Shown: positions 7,191 through 16,119 of the stretch, one piece after another | Position numbering within the stretch: the first letter of the stretch is position 1 | Layout: each line of letters begins with the position of its first letter | DNA from: Treponema pectinovorum | GTDB taxonomy: Bacteria > Spirochaetota > Spirochaetia > Treponematales > Treponemataceae | Assembly (NCBI RefSeq): GCF_900497595.1 | Contig: NZ_UFQO01000005.1 | Coordinates: 85,785 to 149,784 of the forward strand | Direction: 5' to 3' | Length of the DNA: 64,000 bases | Program-made: the position numbers and the translations under genes | The notes under the pieces: model-generated | Databases searched by the model: none | Told to the model about the DNA's origin: nothing | Seen by the model: only the letters and a program-made list of their open reading frames with translations

Positions 7191-8078
7191 ATGGAATCGT
7201 CATTTTGTAAAAATTTAAAAAAATTTATCTTATCTTTTTCTATGGTTTTTGGAGGATTTTTTATTTATGCTTCTCCTGTTCATATTGTAGAAAAAGGCGA
7301 TACTCTTTATTCAATAAGTAAAAAATATGAAGTTTCTGTAAAAGAGCTTGCAAGTGTAAATAAAATTGAAGGAACCGATATAAAAATTGGACAAAAACTC
7401 GTAATTCCAGTTTTGCATGATAAAAATGAAAAATCTCCTGTTCCTAACTCAAATAATTTATCATCCTATACAGTAAAAAAAGGCGACACTTGGTATGCAA
7501 TTTCGAGACTTTATTCTGTAAGCGTAAATGAACTCTACAAATTGAACAATTCAAACGAAAGCGAAAGTTTAAAAATCGGGCAGAAGATAATCGTTCCGTT
7601 AAAGGAAAATAAAAATACTGTTGTTGCCTCTCAACCAGAAGTAAAAACTCCAAATTCGCAAGTTATAACGCCACCTTTAATAAAACCCGAAAATAATTTG
7701 CAACAAAATCGCAAAGGAGATTCCGACCTCGTCTGGCCAGTTGAAAAACCAGAAGTTACCTACATAAGCGGAAAAGTGAGCGGCGTTATTTTGAGTTCAA
7801 AAAAAGACGAAGTTGTAAAATCAATAAAATCTGGCACTGTGATGTTTAGCGGCTCGTACCGCGGTTTTGGAAATGTCGTATTCATTCAAAGTAAAACCGG
7901 CCACATCTATGCTTACACAGGGCTCGGAAAAGTTTTGGTCAGCAAAGGCGAATATATCGACTTTAAAACGGAAATTGGCAGGGCAGGCGTCGACAGTTAT
8001 ACCTCAAAAAATCAGATAAGCCTGATGGTTTTTCAAAACGGGCTTCCCATTGATCCTGCAAAAGCGCCACGAGGTTAG
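7191..8078 (+). CDS. Secreted LysM protein with degenerate LytM (M23) domain
   Basis: A 295-aa protein with a signal peptide (ILSFSMVFGGFFIYA), two LysM repeats (about 31-75 VEKGDTLYSIS and 92-137 VKKGDTWYAIS) and a C-terminal LytM-like beta domain (FGNVVFIQSKTGHIYAYTGLGKV). LysM binds peptidoglycan. The LytM part lacks the HxxxD and HxH zinc ligands, like EnvC/NlpD-type activators, so it is probably a regulator of amidases, not an endopeptidase. GATAAT at 7176-7181 lies 9 nt before ATG; no ordinary Shine-Dalgarno spacing is seen. A terminator (8221-8243) lies downstream. Confidence 0.8.
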   Translation: MESSFCKNLKKFILSFSMVFGGFFIYASPVHIVEKGDTLYSISKKYEVSVKELASVNKIEGTDIKIGQKLVIPVLHDKNEKSPVPNSNNLSSYTVKKGDTWYAISRLYSVSVNELYKLNNSNESESLKIGQKIIVPLKENKNTVVASQPEVKTPNSQVITPPLIKPENNLQQNRKGDSDLVWPVEKPEVTYISGKVSGVILSSKKDEVVKSIKSGTVMFSGSYRGFGNVVFIQSKTGHIYAYTGLGKVLVSKGEYIDFKTEIGRAGVDSYTSKNQISLMVFQNGLPIDPAKAPRG

Positions 8079-8115
8079 TTTTTGCTTAGCCTAAAATAAT
8101 TTTATGAATTTTATG

Positions 8116-8520
8116 GGCGGCTTTTTGCTCCACTTCGTTGCACAAAAACCGGGCTATACGAGGCTTCGGCTATCGCCTACGACCAAACGCAATCATTTTT
8201 TTAATTCTTTAAAATTTGCTCGCAGTAAAACTGCGTTTTTTTTCAAAGATTGCAAACCCGTTTCATTGCGTTTGTTTTCGCTTGCGCTCACCTCTCCTAC
8301 CCCTGCCGCTGTAAGCTCGCAGGTGGGGAGCGGGGCTACAATTAGACCCTGCCGCTCGTCGCGCAGGACGTGCGACTTTACAATATATGTAGACAGTTTT
8401 GCAAAAACAGTCATTCAAATAAAATCACGGAGGATTTTATTTGAAAACTATCCCTGCCGCTGTAAGCTCGCAGGCGGGGGAGCGGGGCTACAAGTAGACC
8501 CTGCCGCTCGTCGCACTCAA
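8116..8520 (+). repeat. GC-rich dispersed repeat with two direct sub-copies
   Basis: A gene-free block opening with GGCGGCTTTTTGCTCC and a hairpin, then GGGCTATACGAGGCTTCGGC. The same opening occurs in reverse near 49450 and 51055. It holds two direct copies (8301-8363 and 8452-8514) of a unit with CTGCCGCTGTAAGCTCGCAGG, GCGGGGCTACAA and TAGACCCTGCCGCTCG. Between them is a 13-bp perfect hairpin (8414-8426/8433-8445, loop ACGGAG). The stretch is open in one frame over 190 codons, but it is not a gene. It is clearly richer in G/C than its surroundings. Confidence 0.75.
8221..8243 (+). terminator. Intrinsic terminator after the LysM gene
   Basis: CGCAGT-AAA-ACTGCG (8221-8235) followed by eight T residues. 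The stem is perfect, so this is a classic rho-independent terminator for rightward transcription. Confidence 0.85.
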
Positions 8521-8531
8521 GTAGCGAGGTT

Positions 8532-8816
8532 TTACAATGGTTCAAATTTTACTTCTGCATCGCCATTTATCTTCTCTCGGATTATCACTTTTAAATCTTT
8601 GCATTGGAGTGTGTTCAGTCTTAAAATTTGGTCAAAGCGATTTTTGTATTCATCTTCAGTTTCGTCTATATCAGCGGTTTTAAAATAGATTCTAAGTTCG
8701 CTTTTCAAATATTCAATCATATCTAAAAATTTAATCTTCTTATTAAAGGTCATATCCTTTTGGATGTATTCGATAACTTCAAGGTTTGTTAAATTGCTCT
8801 TGAGTTTTGTTTCCAT
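8532..8816 (-). CDS. Small acidic protein of unknown function
   Basis: A 94-aa protein on the minus strand with a perfect AGGAGG a few nt before its ATG. It is charged and helical (NLEVIEYIQKDMTFNKKIKFLDMIEYLKSELRIYF, described in parts), with acidic segments, no signal peptide and no Cys. I recognise no family. It lies between the dispersed repeat and the exonuclease gene, read in the same direction as the latter with a 44-nt gap, so cotranscription is possible. Confidence 0.6.
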   Translation of the reverse strand: METKLKSNLTNLEVIEYIQKDMTFNKKIKFLDMIEYLKSELRIYFKTADIDETEDEYKNRFDQILRLNTLQCKDLKVIIREKINGDAEVKFEPL

Positions 8817-8860
8817 GATAGACCTCCTTTTAACGTAAAAACTTAAGTGATATTTTTAAT

Positions 8861-9532
8861 TCAGTCTTCGAAATCAAAAAGTGCCTGAAAGGCAAGGCTC
8901 GAAACCTCACCTGATTTTTTTTGCTCGCTGTAAAGCAATTTTTGCTTCTTTGCAGGAAGCGGCATCTGCATCAAAGTTGTAAAGAGTGCCTTACATACTT
9001 TTGCATCCGAAAGCGCTCTGTGATTTTGCTCGGTTTCTATGTTAAATTGTAATGCCAAATCTGGCTGTTTCCAAGTTTTATTTTCTGGGAGGAGAGTGCG
9101 ACTTAAAATAAGCGTATCAACTGCTTCGTTTGGAAGTGGCGAAAAACCGAGCCGTAACGCTTCTGCATTTACAAAGCGAAGGTCAAACTGGGCGTTGTGA
9201 GCGACTATTATTGCATCTTTGCAAAAATCTCGCAGATTAGGCAGAACATCTCTTATCTGCGGTGCAAATTGCAACATCGAATCTGTTATCCCTGTAAGCT
9301 GCGTTATAAAAGCAGAAAGTTTTTCATTTGGATTTACGAGGGTCGAAAAACTTTCTATAAAGCCATTTTTTGAAAATTTTACTGCACCAATTTCTGTTAT
9401 GTGTTCCATTTCTGGATTTATCCCAGTGGTTTCTGTGTCGAGCGCGCAAAAAATTCTTCCAGAATCGTAGAGTTCTTTTATCTTTTTTATCGAGTTGATT
9501 ATTTTTAAGCGAGGTCTTTCTGTCATCGTCAT
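8861..9532 (-). CDS. DnaQ-like DEDDh 3'-5' exonuclease
   Basis: A 223-aa protein carrying all exonuclease motifs: ExoI ALDTETTG (the DxE pair), ExoII VAHNAQFD and ExoIII HRALSDA (His and Asp). This is the DEDDh type of the DNA polymerase III epsilon/RNase T group. There is no polymerase or UvrC-like fusion, so it is a stand-alone exonuclease for proofreading or repair. The first codon is near the T-tract of the upstream terminator, so the second Met (MTERPRLK) may be the true start. A C-terminal extension of about 40 residues is not conserved by eye. Confidence 0.85.
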   Translation of the reverse strand: MTMTERPRLKIINSIKKIKELYDSGRIFCALDTETTGINPEMEHITEIGAVKFSKNGFIESFSTLVNPNEKLSAFITQLTGITDSMLQFAPQIRDVLPNLRDFCKDAIIVAHNAQFDLRFVNAEALRLGFSPLPNEAVDTLILSRTLLPENKTWKQPDLALQFNIETEQNHRALSDAKVCKALFTTLMQMPLPAKKQKLLYSEQKKSGEVSSLAFQALFDFED

Positions 9533-9542
9533 AAAAAATGCC

Positions 9543-9558
9543 CACGGAAAAATCCGTG
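9543..9558 (-). terminator. Intrinsic terminator after the phosphoglucomutase gene
   Basis: On the minus strand CACGGA-TTTT-TCCGTG is followed a few bases later by a T-run (ATTTTTT). It lies between the mutase stop and the exonuclease start. Confidence 0.75.
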
Positions 9559-9568
9559 AGCAAAGATT

Positions 9569-11335
9569 TTAAGCATTTTCCAAAATTGTTTTTATATCTT
9601 TCGTTATAGAATCGCAAACTGCACCAGAGGTCTTTTTTGCATCTTCGAGTGTAGTTGTAACTTCTGTTCTTGCATTGATATAAAATTTTATCTTTGGTTC
9701 TGTTCCTGAAGGGCGTGCAGAAACGATTGTTCCACCCTCAAGCACAAACTGAAGAACATTCGACTTTGGAAGAGCGATTTTTTCTTTTTTGTCTGGATTT
9801 CCTGGATTGAAAGAAATGCTTTCTTGTATGTCTTTTATGAGCAAAACTTTTTTTCCGCCCAAGGTTTTTAATCCTTCTTTTCTCAATTTTGCCATTATTC
9901 CAGCCATAACTTCTTTGCCAGCAGAACCCAAGAAGTTTTGAGAAATTGCACGGTCTTCAAAATATCCGTATTTTTCCCACATATCGTCGAGATGTTCGAG
10001 AATTGATTTTCCTTTTGATGTCCAGTACAAAGTCATTTCGGCACACATTGCAGCAGCAGAAATTCCGTCTTTATCCATAACTTCTTTTTCAACTTTGTAT
10101 CCGTAAGATTCTTCAAGACCAAATACGTAATTTCCTTTTTTAGATTTTTCAAATTCGTCTTGAACGGCTGCAATCCATTTAAAGCCTGTAAGGCATTCTT
10201 CCATTTTTACGCCGTAGTCTTTTGCAATGTAGTCGCAGAATGGCGAAGTTACGATTGAACGGATTGCCATAGGATTTTCAGGCATTTTTCCTGTTTCTTT
10301 TCTGCTTAAAAGCACGTACTCGCAAAGGAGCGCTCCCATCTGATTTCCAGAAACAAGTACGAATTTTCCGTCTTTTGCAGGAAAGGCTGTTCCAAATCTG
10401 TCTGCATCTGGATCTGTTGCCATTACGCAGTCTGCTTTTTCTCTTTCGCCAAGCTCAACCGCAAGCTTTAGTGCTGGTGCTTCTTCTGGATTTGGTTTTT
10501 CAACTGTAGGGAATGCTCCATCTGGTTTTTTCTGCTGAGGAACGGTGATTACATTTAATCCCAAATCTCCCAAAACTTTTTCTACGTGCATAGCACCTGT
10601 TCCATGGAGAGGTGTGTAGACGATTTTTACGGAAGACGCTTTTTGTTTAATCAATTCTGGTCTAAAAAGCTGAGCCTTGCACATGTCCCAGAATTTTTCA
10701 TCAATTTCTTTATCGATGAGAACCAAACTTCCTTCTTTTAAAGCCTGTTCTCTTGAAATTGTTTTTATCTCTTTAACCTGATTGACTTCGTTTATTATTC
10801 CTTCGTCATGCGGCTCTATTACCTGAGCGCCGTTGTCCCAGTATGCTTTATAGCCATTGTACTGAGGAGGATTATGCGAGGCTGTAACGACAACGCCTGT
10901 CTGAGCTTTTAATTCTCTTATTGCGTAAGAAAGTTCTGGAGTTGGGCGCAAGCCTGTAAAAAGATACGCTTTTATTCCGTTTGCGGCCAAGATGAGTGCT
11001 GTTGCTTCTGCAAATACATCGGAATTTTTTCTGCTGTCGTATGCGATAACTGCTCTTAAAGTTTTGTCCTTTGCTTTTTCAGGAAATGCTTTGATAACGT
11101 AATTTGCAAGTCCTTGAGTTGCAAGGTTTATTTCGAGCGTGTTCATTCGGTTTGTGCCACCGCCCATAACTCCTCTAAGACCGCCTGTTCCAAATTCAAG
11201 AGTTTGATAAAATCTGTCTTCAAGTTCTTTTATGTCGTTTTTTTTGATGAGTTCTTCCACTTCTTTGCGGAAATTTTCATCTTTTTCTTCCAAAATGTAT
11301 TTTTTTGCTCTTTCTAAAATTTCTTCTTTTTCCAT
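9569..11335 (-). CDS. Phosphoglucomutase/phosphomannomutase family (PGM)
   Basis: A 588-aa alpha-D-phosphohexomutase. Active-site phosphoserine S153 sits in TASHNPPQYNGYK, the metal loop is DPDADRFG, the sugar-binding loop is GLEESYGY, and the phosphate-binding loop is RPSGTEPKIKFY near the C-terminus. This matches the PgmA/PgcA group that interconverts glucose-1-P and glucose-6-P (or mannose phosphates) for glycogen and cell-surface sugar supply. The start is fixed by AAGGAGAAGAAG just before ATG 11335. All four domains look complete. Confidence 0.92.
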   Translation of the reverse strand: MEKEEILERAKKYILEEKDENFRKEVEELIKKNDIKELEDRFYQTLEFGTGGLRGVMGGGTNRMNTLEINLATQGLANYVIKAFPEKAKDKTLRAVIAYDSRKNSDVFAEATALILAANGIKAYLFTGLRPTPELSYAIRELKAQTGVVVTASHNPPQYNGYKAYWDNGAQVIEPHDEGIINEVNQVKEIKTISREQALKEGSLVLIDKEIDEKFWDMCKAQLFRPELIKQKASSVKIVYTPLHGTGAMHVEKVLGDLGLNVITVPQQKKPDGAFPTVEKPNPEEAPALKLAVELGEREKADCVMATDPDADRFGTAFPAKDGKFVLVSGNQMGALLCEYVLLSRKETGKMPENPMAIRSIVTSPFCDYIAKDYGVKMEECLTGFKWIAAVQDEFEKSKKGNYVFGLEESYGYKVEKEVMDKDGISAAAMCAEMTLYWTSKGKSILEHLDDMWEKYGYFEDRAISQNFLGSAGKEVMAGIMAKLRKEGLKTLGGKKVLLIKDIQESISFNPGNPDKKEKIALPKSNVLQFVLEGGTIVSARPSGTEPKIKFYINARTEVTTTLEDAKKTSGAVCDSITKDIKTILENA

Positions 11336-11479
11336 CTTCTTCTCCTTGTAAATAATAAAGTTTGCAACACAAACTTCAAAGAAAAAAGGAACACTAAATG
11401 ATAGGCGTTTCTTTTTCAGTTGTTTTATAAAACTCTGCTAAGAATATAAATTTCCGCTTTGAGTTTTATTTTTCTATTT

Positions 11480-13360
11480 TTAATCTTTTGAATCTGCCAT
11501 ATTAAGCATACGAGTTTCCCAATCCAAAAGCCATTTTTCTTGTTCTGGCTTTTCGCCTTTTACATCGCACATAACTCTAAAAACAGACTCTGTGCCACTT
11601 CCTCGCATCCATATAAATGCTAAAGGTAAGCCTTCTTTATCTTTAAATATTATCTTTAATCCTCCATTTTTGCTAAGCGAATAATCTTTTACTCCTTTTG
11701 TTTGAATTGTTCCATTTGTGATTACAACCTGATAGTCATAAAATCCATAATCGTTTTGTAATTGATTGCACTTTTCTTTCCATTGAGACTCAAAAATCGT
11801 TTGAAATCTGCGTTTTAATAGCGAATGGTCTTTTGTGTTTATGTGCAGGATGGCTCTTTTTTCGCTTACCCCTGTTGTAGTATATTTTGGAAGCGTGTCT
11901 ATAACATCGTGCAGAGAAAAATTTTCTTTGTATTTTTCCATCTGACCACTTTTTTCACACCATAGATGAAACAATCCCTTTATTTGATTTCCATTTATTA
12001 CTTCATCTTTTAAAACCAAAAGTTTTACGAGTGCAAATATCGTGCTAAGTGGGTCGCGTACTGCAGAAGGGTGGGTTATATTGCCCCCATTTGAGCCTTC
12101 TCCCAAAATACGAACGATAAATCCTTTGTCTCGTTTTTCCCGGGCGAGATTTACTACATTTGCTTCTCCAACTTCTGCCCTAAAAACTTCTGCTCCAAAC
12201 GCTCCAGCAATTTCTTCTATTCGCATAGAAGTAGGGCCGTTTACGGCAACAGCAATTTTAGATTTTTGTGAACTGCTCGAATTAAGATCAATTATATTTG
12301 AAGAGTCAGTCAAATATTGTTCTGCTTTTTTTGCAAGTCCCTGTTTTTCTTCAAATTGCTCTTGATAAAACAAAAATGCAATTTCTGCAAGCACGCAAAG
12401 TGCAAAAACTTCCTGTGCTTTTAGGACAACCGCTTTATTTTCAACTTCATCCCAATAAACGAGATTTCCTCTGTCGCCATCGCAATCTGGCATATATCCC
12501 AAAAGACAGGATTTTTCGCTTTGCTTCTGTCGCTTTTCAATTTCGGATGCTGCCCAAACTAGATTTTCTGGTTCTGGAATTATAGCATGTTTAATTTCTC
12601 CTGGAGAATTTGAAAGCGCATGTAGTTTGATTCCGCATTCGTTTAAAAATGAACTGTCTATGGATAAGGTTCTTGCAGAGCCATTCATGTCTGCAACTAC
12701 GCTTATAGGAGTTTTGAGAAGGCTTTGCCTAAGTCTTGCAAAAAGAGTGTTTTGTTTAAAAAGCTCTGAGCTTCCTGCTATTACATGTTTTGAAAAATTC
12801 CTGTAAGAGTTAAGGGCTGCATTTTTTGTAGAGGCGGATTCTGCTAAAACCCAGTCGAAATCTGCAATAGGGCAGGAAGATATCAAAGTTTCCGCATAAG
12901 AGTGAATATCGCTTTGTGCACATTTTTTTTCAAATTCTTTTACAATTTTTGAATTTTCTTCTGCACTTAAAACTCCACCGTCATTAAGCCCAAATTTTAT
13001 TCCATTGTGTCCAATTGGATTGTGGCTTGCAGAAATATATACAAAGGCGTCGAGAGTGCGGGCGTATGCCATTATCTCTGGAGCGGCGATTACGCCTGCA
13101 AATACGACCTGAACCTTTTTTGCTAAAAAAACTTTTAACATGGGATTTGCTAGTGCAGGACCTGTAGGTCTAGTGTCAAAACCTAAACATATTATTGGTG
13201 ATTTTTTTTTGGAAAGTATGTAGTCAGCAAAGGAATCTGCCACTAAAGCGGCTATTATCCTGTTTTCATTTCCTATCTCTGCTGAATTATCTTCTTCGTT
13301 TCCAGATTCGCAAAAAACTTTGCGCCAGCCAGAAGCGGATGTAATCATCTTGTGTTCCAT
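11480..13360 (-). CDS. Second, divergent phosphohexomutase
   Basis: A 626-aa protein with the family motifs in an unusual setting: phosphoserine S112 in YISASHNPIGHNG, metal loop DCDGDRGN, a Gly-rich GEGSNGGNITHP, and RGSGTESVFRVM replacing the usual phosphate loop. It differs from the first mutase next door by extra inserts and a changed metal loop. ATG 13360 is chosen over TTG 13369 because the latter has no good ribosome site. Substrate is unknown; a phosphomannomutase or phosphoglucosamine-type role is possible. Confidence 0.8.
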   Translation of the reverse strand: MEHKMITSASGWRKVFCESGNEEDNSAEIGNENRIIAALVADSFADYILSKKKSPIICLGFDTRPTGPALANPMLKVFLAKKVQVVFAGVIAAPEIMAYARTLDAFVYISASHNPIGHNGIKFGLNDGGVLSAEENSKIVKEFEKKCAQSDIHSYAETLISSCPIADFDWVLAESASTKNAALNSYRNFSKHVIAGSSELFKQNTLFARLRQSLLKTPISVVADMNGSARTLSIDSSFLNECGIKLHALSNSPGEIKHAIIPEPENLVWAASEIEKRQKQSEKSCLLGYMPDCDGDRGNLVYWDEVENKAVVLKAQEVFALCVLAEIAFLFYQEQFEEKQGLAKKAEQYLTDSSNIIDLNSSSSQKSKIAVAVNGPTSMRIEEIAGAFGAEVFRAEVGEANVVNLAREKRDKGFIVRILGEGSNGGNITHPSAVRDPLSTIFALVKLLVLKDEVINGNQIKGLFHLWCEKSGQMEKYKENFSLHDVIDTLPKYTTTGVSEKRAILHINTKDHSLLKRRFQTIFESQWKEKCNQLQNDYGFYDYQVVITNGTIQTKGVKDYSLSKNGGLKIIFKDKEGLPLAFIWMRGSGTESVFRVMCDVKGEKPEQEKWLLDWETRMLNMADSKD

Positions 13361-13403
13361 AACTAACAAGATTTTACCATCTTAGGCCGTTATTCGCAAT
13401 AAA

Positions 13404-14264
13404 TTAAAAGACTTCCAGATTATAGGTTTGAGTTTTTTCCTTGCCAAGAATATCGGCAATTATCAGCGTAATCTTCGTTTTTCCTTTTGGAATTGAAATT
13501 TCTGCTAACAGTTGTTTTTTTGAATCTGGATATATCAAAGCAGTCGGATAATTTTTTTTACCTTTGGTACAAAGTTTTCCTTCTATTTGAACTATTGTGT
13601 CGTACGTTATGGTATCTGCAAGTGCACCGTTTACTAAAACTGTAGTCTTATATGGCATCGCTCTTTCCTGCCTGTCTGCATATAAAAGATAGGTTCCGCT
13701 TGCGATTTTTTTTTGACTTGAAAAATCGATTTCTGCACCTTTTTTGTTTATGGCACAAATATTTGAAAGGTTTAATGGGAGTTCATTGCCAAAGCGAGGC
13801 ATCAATATTCTAGGATTTAAAATAGTTTTTGAGACAAGGTCAATTACTTGAAATTCCAACAAAGCATTTTTTTCTTGCCAGCCAGATATTCCACATTCGC
13901 CCAAATCCACCGCTTTTTCCACTTTGTCCAAAAGGTATCGCTCATTTTGACCTTGCGAATCGAGATTTGCATAAACCGTCAAAAGTTTGTCATCGTGCAT
14001 CTGCAAAACAGCGTTACCAAGAGTGCTTTCAAACAGGAAAGGCTCTTCATCATGCTCACTTAAAACCATTGTAACGTAGCCTTTTTCCACGGTTTTTATT
14101 TGTGTGCTGCCGCTAAAAATTAAAGAAGAACTTAAAAGCGAGCCGCGCAGTTGTGCAAAATATGTAAAGAAACTGTCCGACATTATTTCGTTTTGCGGCC
14201 AGTCAAAAGCAAAGGTCGAAATTGAACTTAAAATTATAAATGCAAAAGAAAGTATTTTTTTCAT
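13404..14264 (-). CDS. Secreted protein with degenerate LytM-like core
   Basis: A 286-aa protein with a signal peptide (ILSFAFIILSSISTFAF). The centre (VEKGYVTMVLSEHDEEP, then GNAVLQMHDDKLLTVYANLD) has the M23/LytM beta arrangement without zinc ligands. The C-terminal third is beta-rich and may be an Ig-like module (KTKITLIIADILGKEKTQTYNLEVF). It follows the WD-like gene by 4 nt, so they are likely one operon. A periplasmic scaffold or amidase-activator role is inferred; I know no characterised homologue. Confidence 0.55.
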   Translation of the reverse strand: MKKILSFAFIILSSISTFAFDWPQNEIMSDSFFTYFAQLRGSLLSSSLIFSGSTQIKTVEKGYVTMVLSEHDEEPFLFESTLGNAVLQMHDDKLLTVYANLDSQGQNERYLLDKVEKAVDLGECGISGWQEKNALLEFQVIDLVSKTILNPRILMPRFGNELPLNLSNICAINKKGAEIDFSSQKKIASGTYLLYADRQERAMPYKTTVLVNGALADTITYDTIVQIEGKLCTKGKKNYPTALIYPDSKKQLLAEISIPKGKTKITLIIADILGKEKTQTYNLEVF

Positions 14265-14268
14265 TTTG

Positions 14269-15333
14269 TTACCTGTATTCTATGTCGATTCGAGAGATTG
14301 AAGAATCTTTTACAATAAAAAGTGAATTTTCTTTTACGGTTATGAATGCATTCTGTGCTTTAAACTTAGTGCTTCCCGCGTATAAATCGTTGTTTTGAAT
14401 CAGCGAAATGCTGTAAAAATCATTTTTTTTGCTTAAAACAAAAATCGATTTTTTGTCTTGAGTTTCTTGAATTGAAAGTATATGTCCGTCTATTTTAATG
14501 TGCTTTGATTTTTGATTTTTTATGTTTAAAACACCAAGACAATTTTTTTGAGCGTAATAGCAATAGTTTGAATCTTCTGAAAATTTTATCAAAACTTGTC
14601 TTTTTGTCTGACTTTCTAAAAATTCATGAAATAAAATTTTTGTCAACGTGCCTTCTTTTTTTGCAAGAACGAATCTCTGCTTTTCCTGCCCCGTAATTGC
14701 CGCTGTTAATTTTGCGTCATCGCTTACAGCAATTCCTAAAACCGCTGGATATTCACTTCCGCCAGGAGAAAAACTGCTTTCGATTTTTCCGTCGTCGTTA
14801 AAGGTAATAATAGAGCCGTCTGCGTATCCTGCTGCGGTGGCAGACTTTGAAGTTGCAAAAGCCGTTATTGGAACATAATTTTCAAACTGCCAGATGAGTT
14901 TCCCTCTGTCATCGAGAAAAGCGAAGCTGTTTCCGCCCGGAAGCATAAGATATTTTTTTTCGCCTTGAAAAAAAGGAAAACCTTGTGCGTTTATAGAACC
15001 TTTTTTTTCGTCTGTGCTTGAAAATATTTCCATCTTTTTGTCGCTTGAACCATAGATGCAGTAATCGTTTTTGCTTATCGACGCTTTATAAGGATATGTT
15101 TTTATAGAATAGATTTTTCCTTCGCTAGAAAAATATCCTAAAACTTGTCCAATTTTAAAAGGAATCAATTCCTGTGGGGATATCTCTTTTAAAGAAGAGT
15201 TTTGTTTTGAAGAATCTATTGTCCAAACTGTTTTAAAATGCAGTTCTTTTTGAAGAGGTCTAATTGCAAGAAATATATATACAACAGATGCAAAAATGCA
15301 AACTGGCAATATGAAATTTACTTTTTTGTTCAT
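14269..15333 (-). CDS. Membrane-anchored beta-propeller-like protein
   Basis: A 354-aa protein with one N-terminal membrane helix (VNFILPVCIFASVVYIFLAI), then a series of short beta motifs of the WD/PQQ-propeller type (KLIWQFENYVPITAFATSKSATAAGYADGSIITF, described in parts; DDAKLTAAITG). There are no enzymatic motifs. Its location just upstream of the LytM-like gene suggests a joint envelope function. The exact propeller class cannot be told by eye. Confidence 0.55.
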   Translation of the reverse strand: MNKKVNFILPVCIFASVVYIFLAIRPLQKELHFKTVWTIDSSKQNSSLKEISPQELIPFKIGQVLGYFSSEGKIYSIKTYPYKASISKNDYCIYGSSDKKMEIFSSTDEKKGSINAQGFPFFQGEKKYLMLPGGNSFAFLDDRGKLIWQFENYVPITAFATSKSATAAGYADGSIITFNDDGKIESSFSPGGSEYPAVLGIAVSDDAKLTAAITGQEKQRFVLAKKEGTLTKILFHEFLESQTKRQVLIKFSEDSNYCYYAQKNCLGVLNIKNQKSKHIKIDGHILSIQETQDKKSIFVLSKKNDFYSISLIQNNDLYAGSTKFKAQNAFITVKENSLFIVKDSSISRIDIEYR

Positions 15334-15379
15334 AATTTATCGTATATCGTTTAAAACCTAAGGTCAAGAATGTGATAAC

Positions 15380-15408
15380 TTGACAAAATACCGTAATAAA
15401 TGCAAAAT
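15380..15408 (+). promoter_or_regulatory. Sigma-70-type promoter for the HTH-EIIA gene
   Basis: TTGACA (15380-15385), 17 bp, CAAAAT (15403-15408). The -35 is perfect and the -10 matches four of six. The SD AGGAG (15451-15455) precedes ATG 15464. Confidence 0.6.
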
Positions 15409-15463
15409 CTTCTAGAATTTATCAAAAATTAACGCTTTTGCGAGTTTTACAGGAGCCTAAAAT

Positions 15464-16117
15464 ATGGAAGACGATATCCTTACTATTGAAGAAGTTGCAA
15501 AATATCTGCGTGTTTCTGAACGCACTGTCTATGATTGGGCGCAGAAAGGCGAAATTCCTTCTGGAAAAATTGGAACTGTTTGGCGTTTTAAAAAGACAGA
15601 GATTGAAAAATGGGTGAATGAAAGGCTTTCTTCAAATCAGAAAAAAGAGGCTGCTTCTCCAGCTGTAATCGTAAAAAATATCCTTTCTCCAGAAAGAATC
15701 GTTTTTATAAATCATTCTACAAAGCGAGATGCACTCGTAGAACTTGCAAACAATTTGAGCACTGCCCCTCAGGTAAAATACAAGGATGAACTTATAAGCG
15801 AGATTTTAAAGCGCGAAGAATTGATGTCTACAGCGATTGGTCGTGGAATTGCAATTCCGCATGTAAGGCTTTCGTCTGTTACGGATTTGGTGATGAGCGT
15901 TGGAATTTGCCAGAACAATTTGATTGACTACCAGTCGATAGATGAAATTCCTGTTCGAATTTTGATAATGATTGCAGCCGCATATAATCAGCACACATAT
16001 TATCTTCAAACCCTGAGTTTTTTTAGTTCAAAACTCAAAGAAAAAGTTTTGCGAGATAAGCTTTTGCAAACAAAAACAGCAGAAGAAGCGTATGCTCTGT
16101 TGATTCAAGAAGACTGA
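15464..16117 (+). CDS. HTH-PTS EIIA (PtsN-like) fusion
   Basis: A 217-aa protein. Residues 1-55 form an excisionase/MerR-type winged helix (LTIEEVAKYLRVSERTVYDW, then VWRFKKTEIEKW). Residues about 75-215 form a PTS EIIA type-2 domain with the phosphorylatable H133 in GIAIPHVR. PtsN-type EIIA(Ntr) proteins signal carbon/nitrogen/potassium status by phosphorylation. Fusion to a DNA-binding domain suggests a direct phosphorylation-controlled transcription factor. There is no PTS permease nearby, which supports a regulatory and not a transport role. Domain calls are secure; the regulatory model is inference. Confidence 0.85.
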   Translation: MEDDILTIEEVAKYLRVSERTVYDWAQKGEIPSGKIGTVWRFKKTEIEKWVNERLSSNQKKEAASPAVIVKNILSPERIVFINHSTKRDALVELANNLSTAPQVKYKDELISEILKREELMSTAIGRGIAIPHVRLSSVTDLVMSVGICQNNLIDYQSIDEIPVRILIMIAAAYNQHTYYLQTLSFFSSKLKEKVLRDKLLQTKTAEEAYALLIQED

Positions 16118-16119
16118 TT

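Noticed and set aside
8104..8688. Rightward open frame of 194 codons after the LysM gene
   Set aside because: It translates the GC-rich repeat and a terminator, overlaps the end of the small minus-strand gene, and its amino-acid make-up is that of non-coding sequence.
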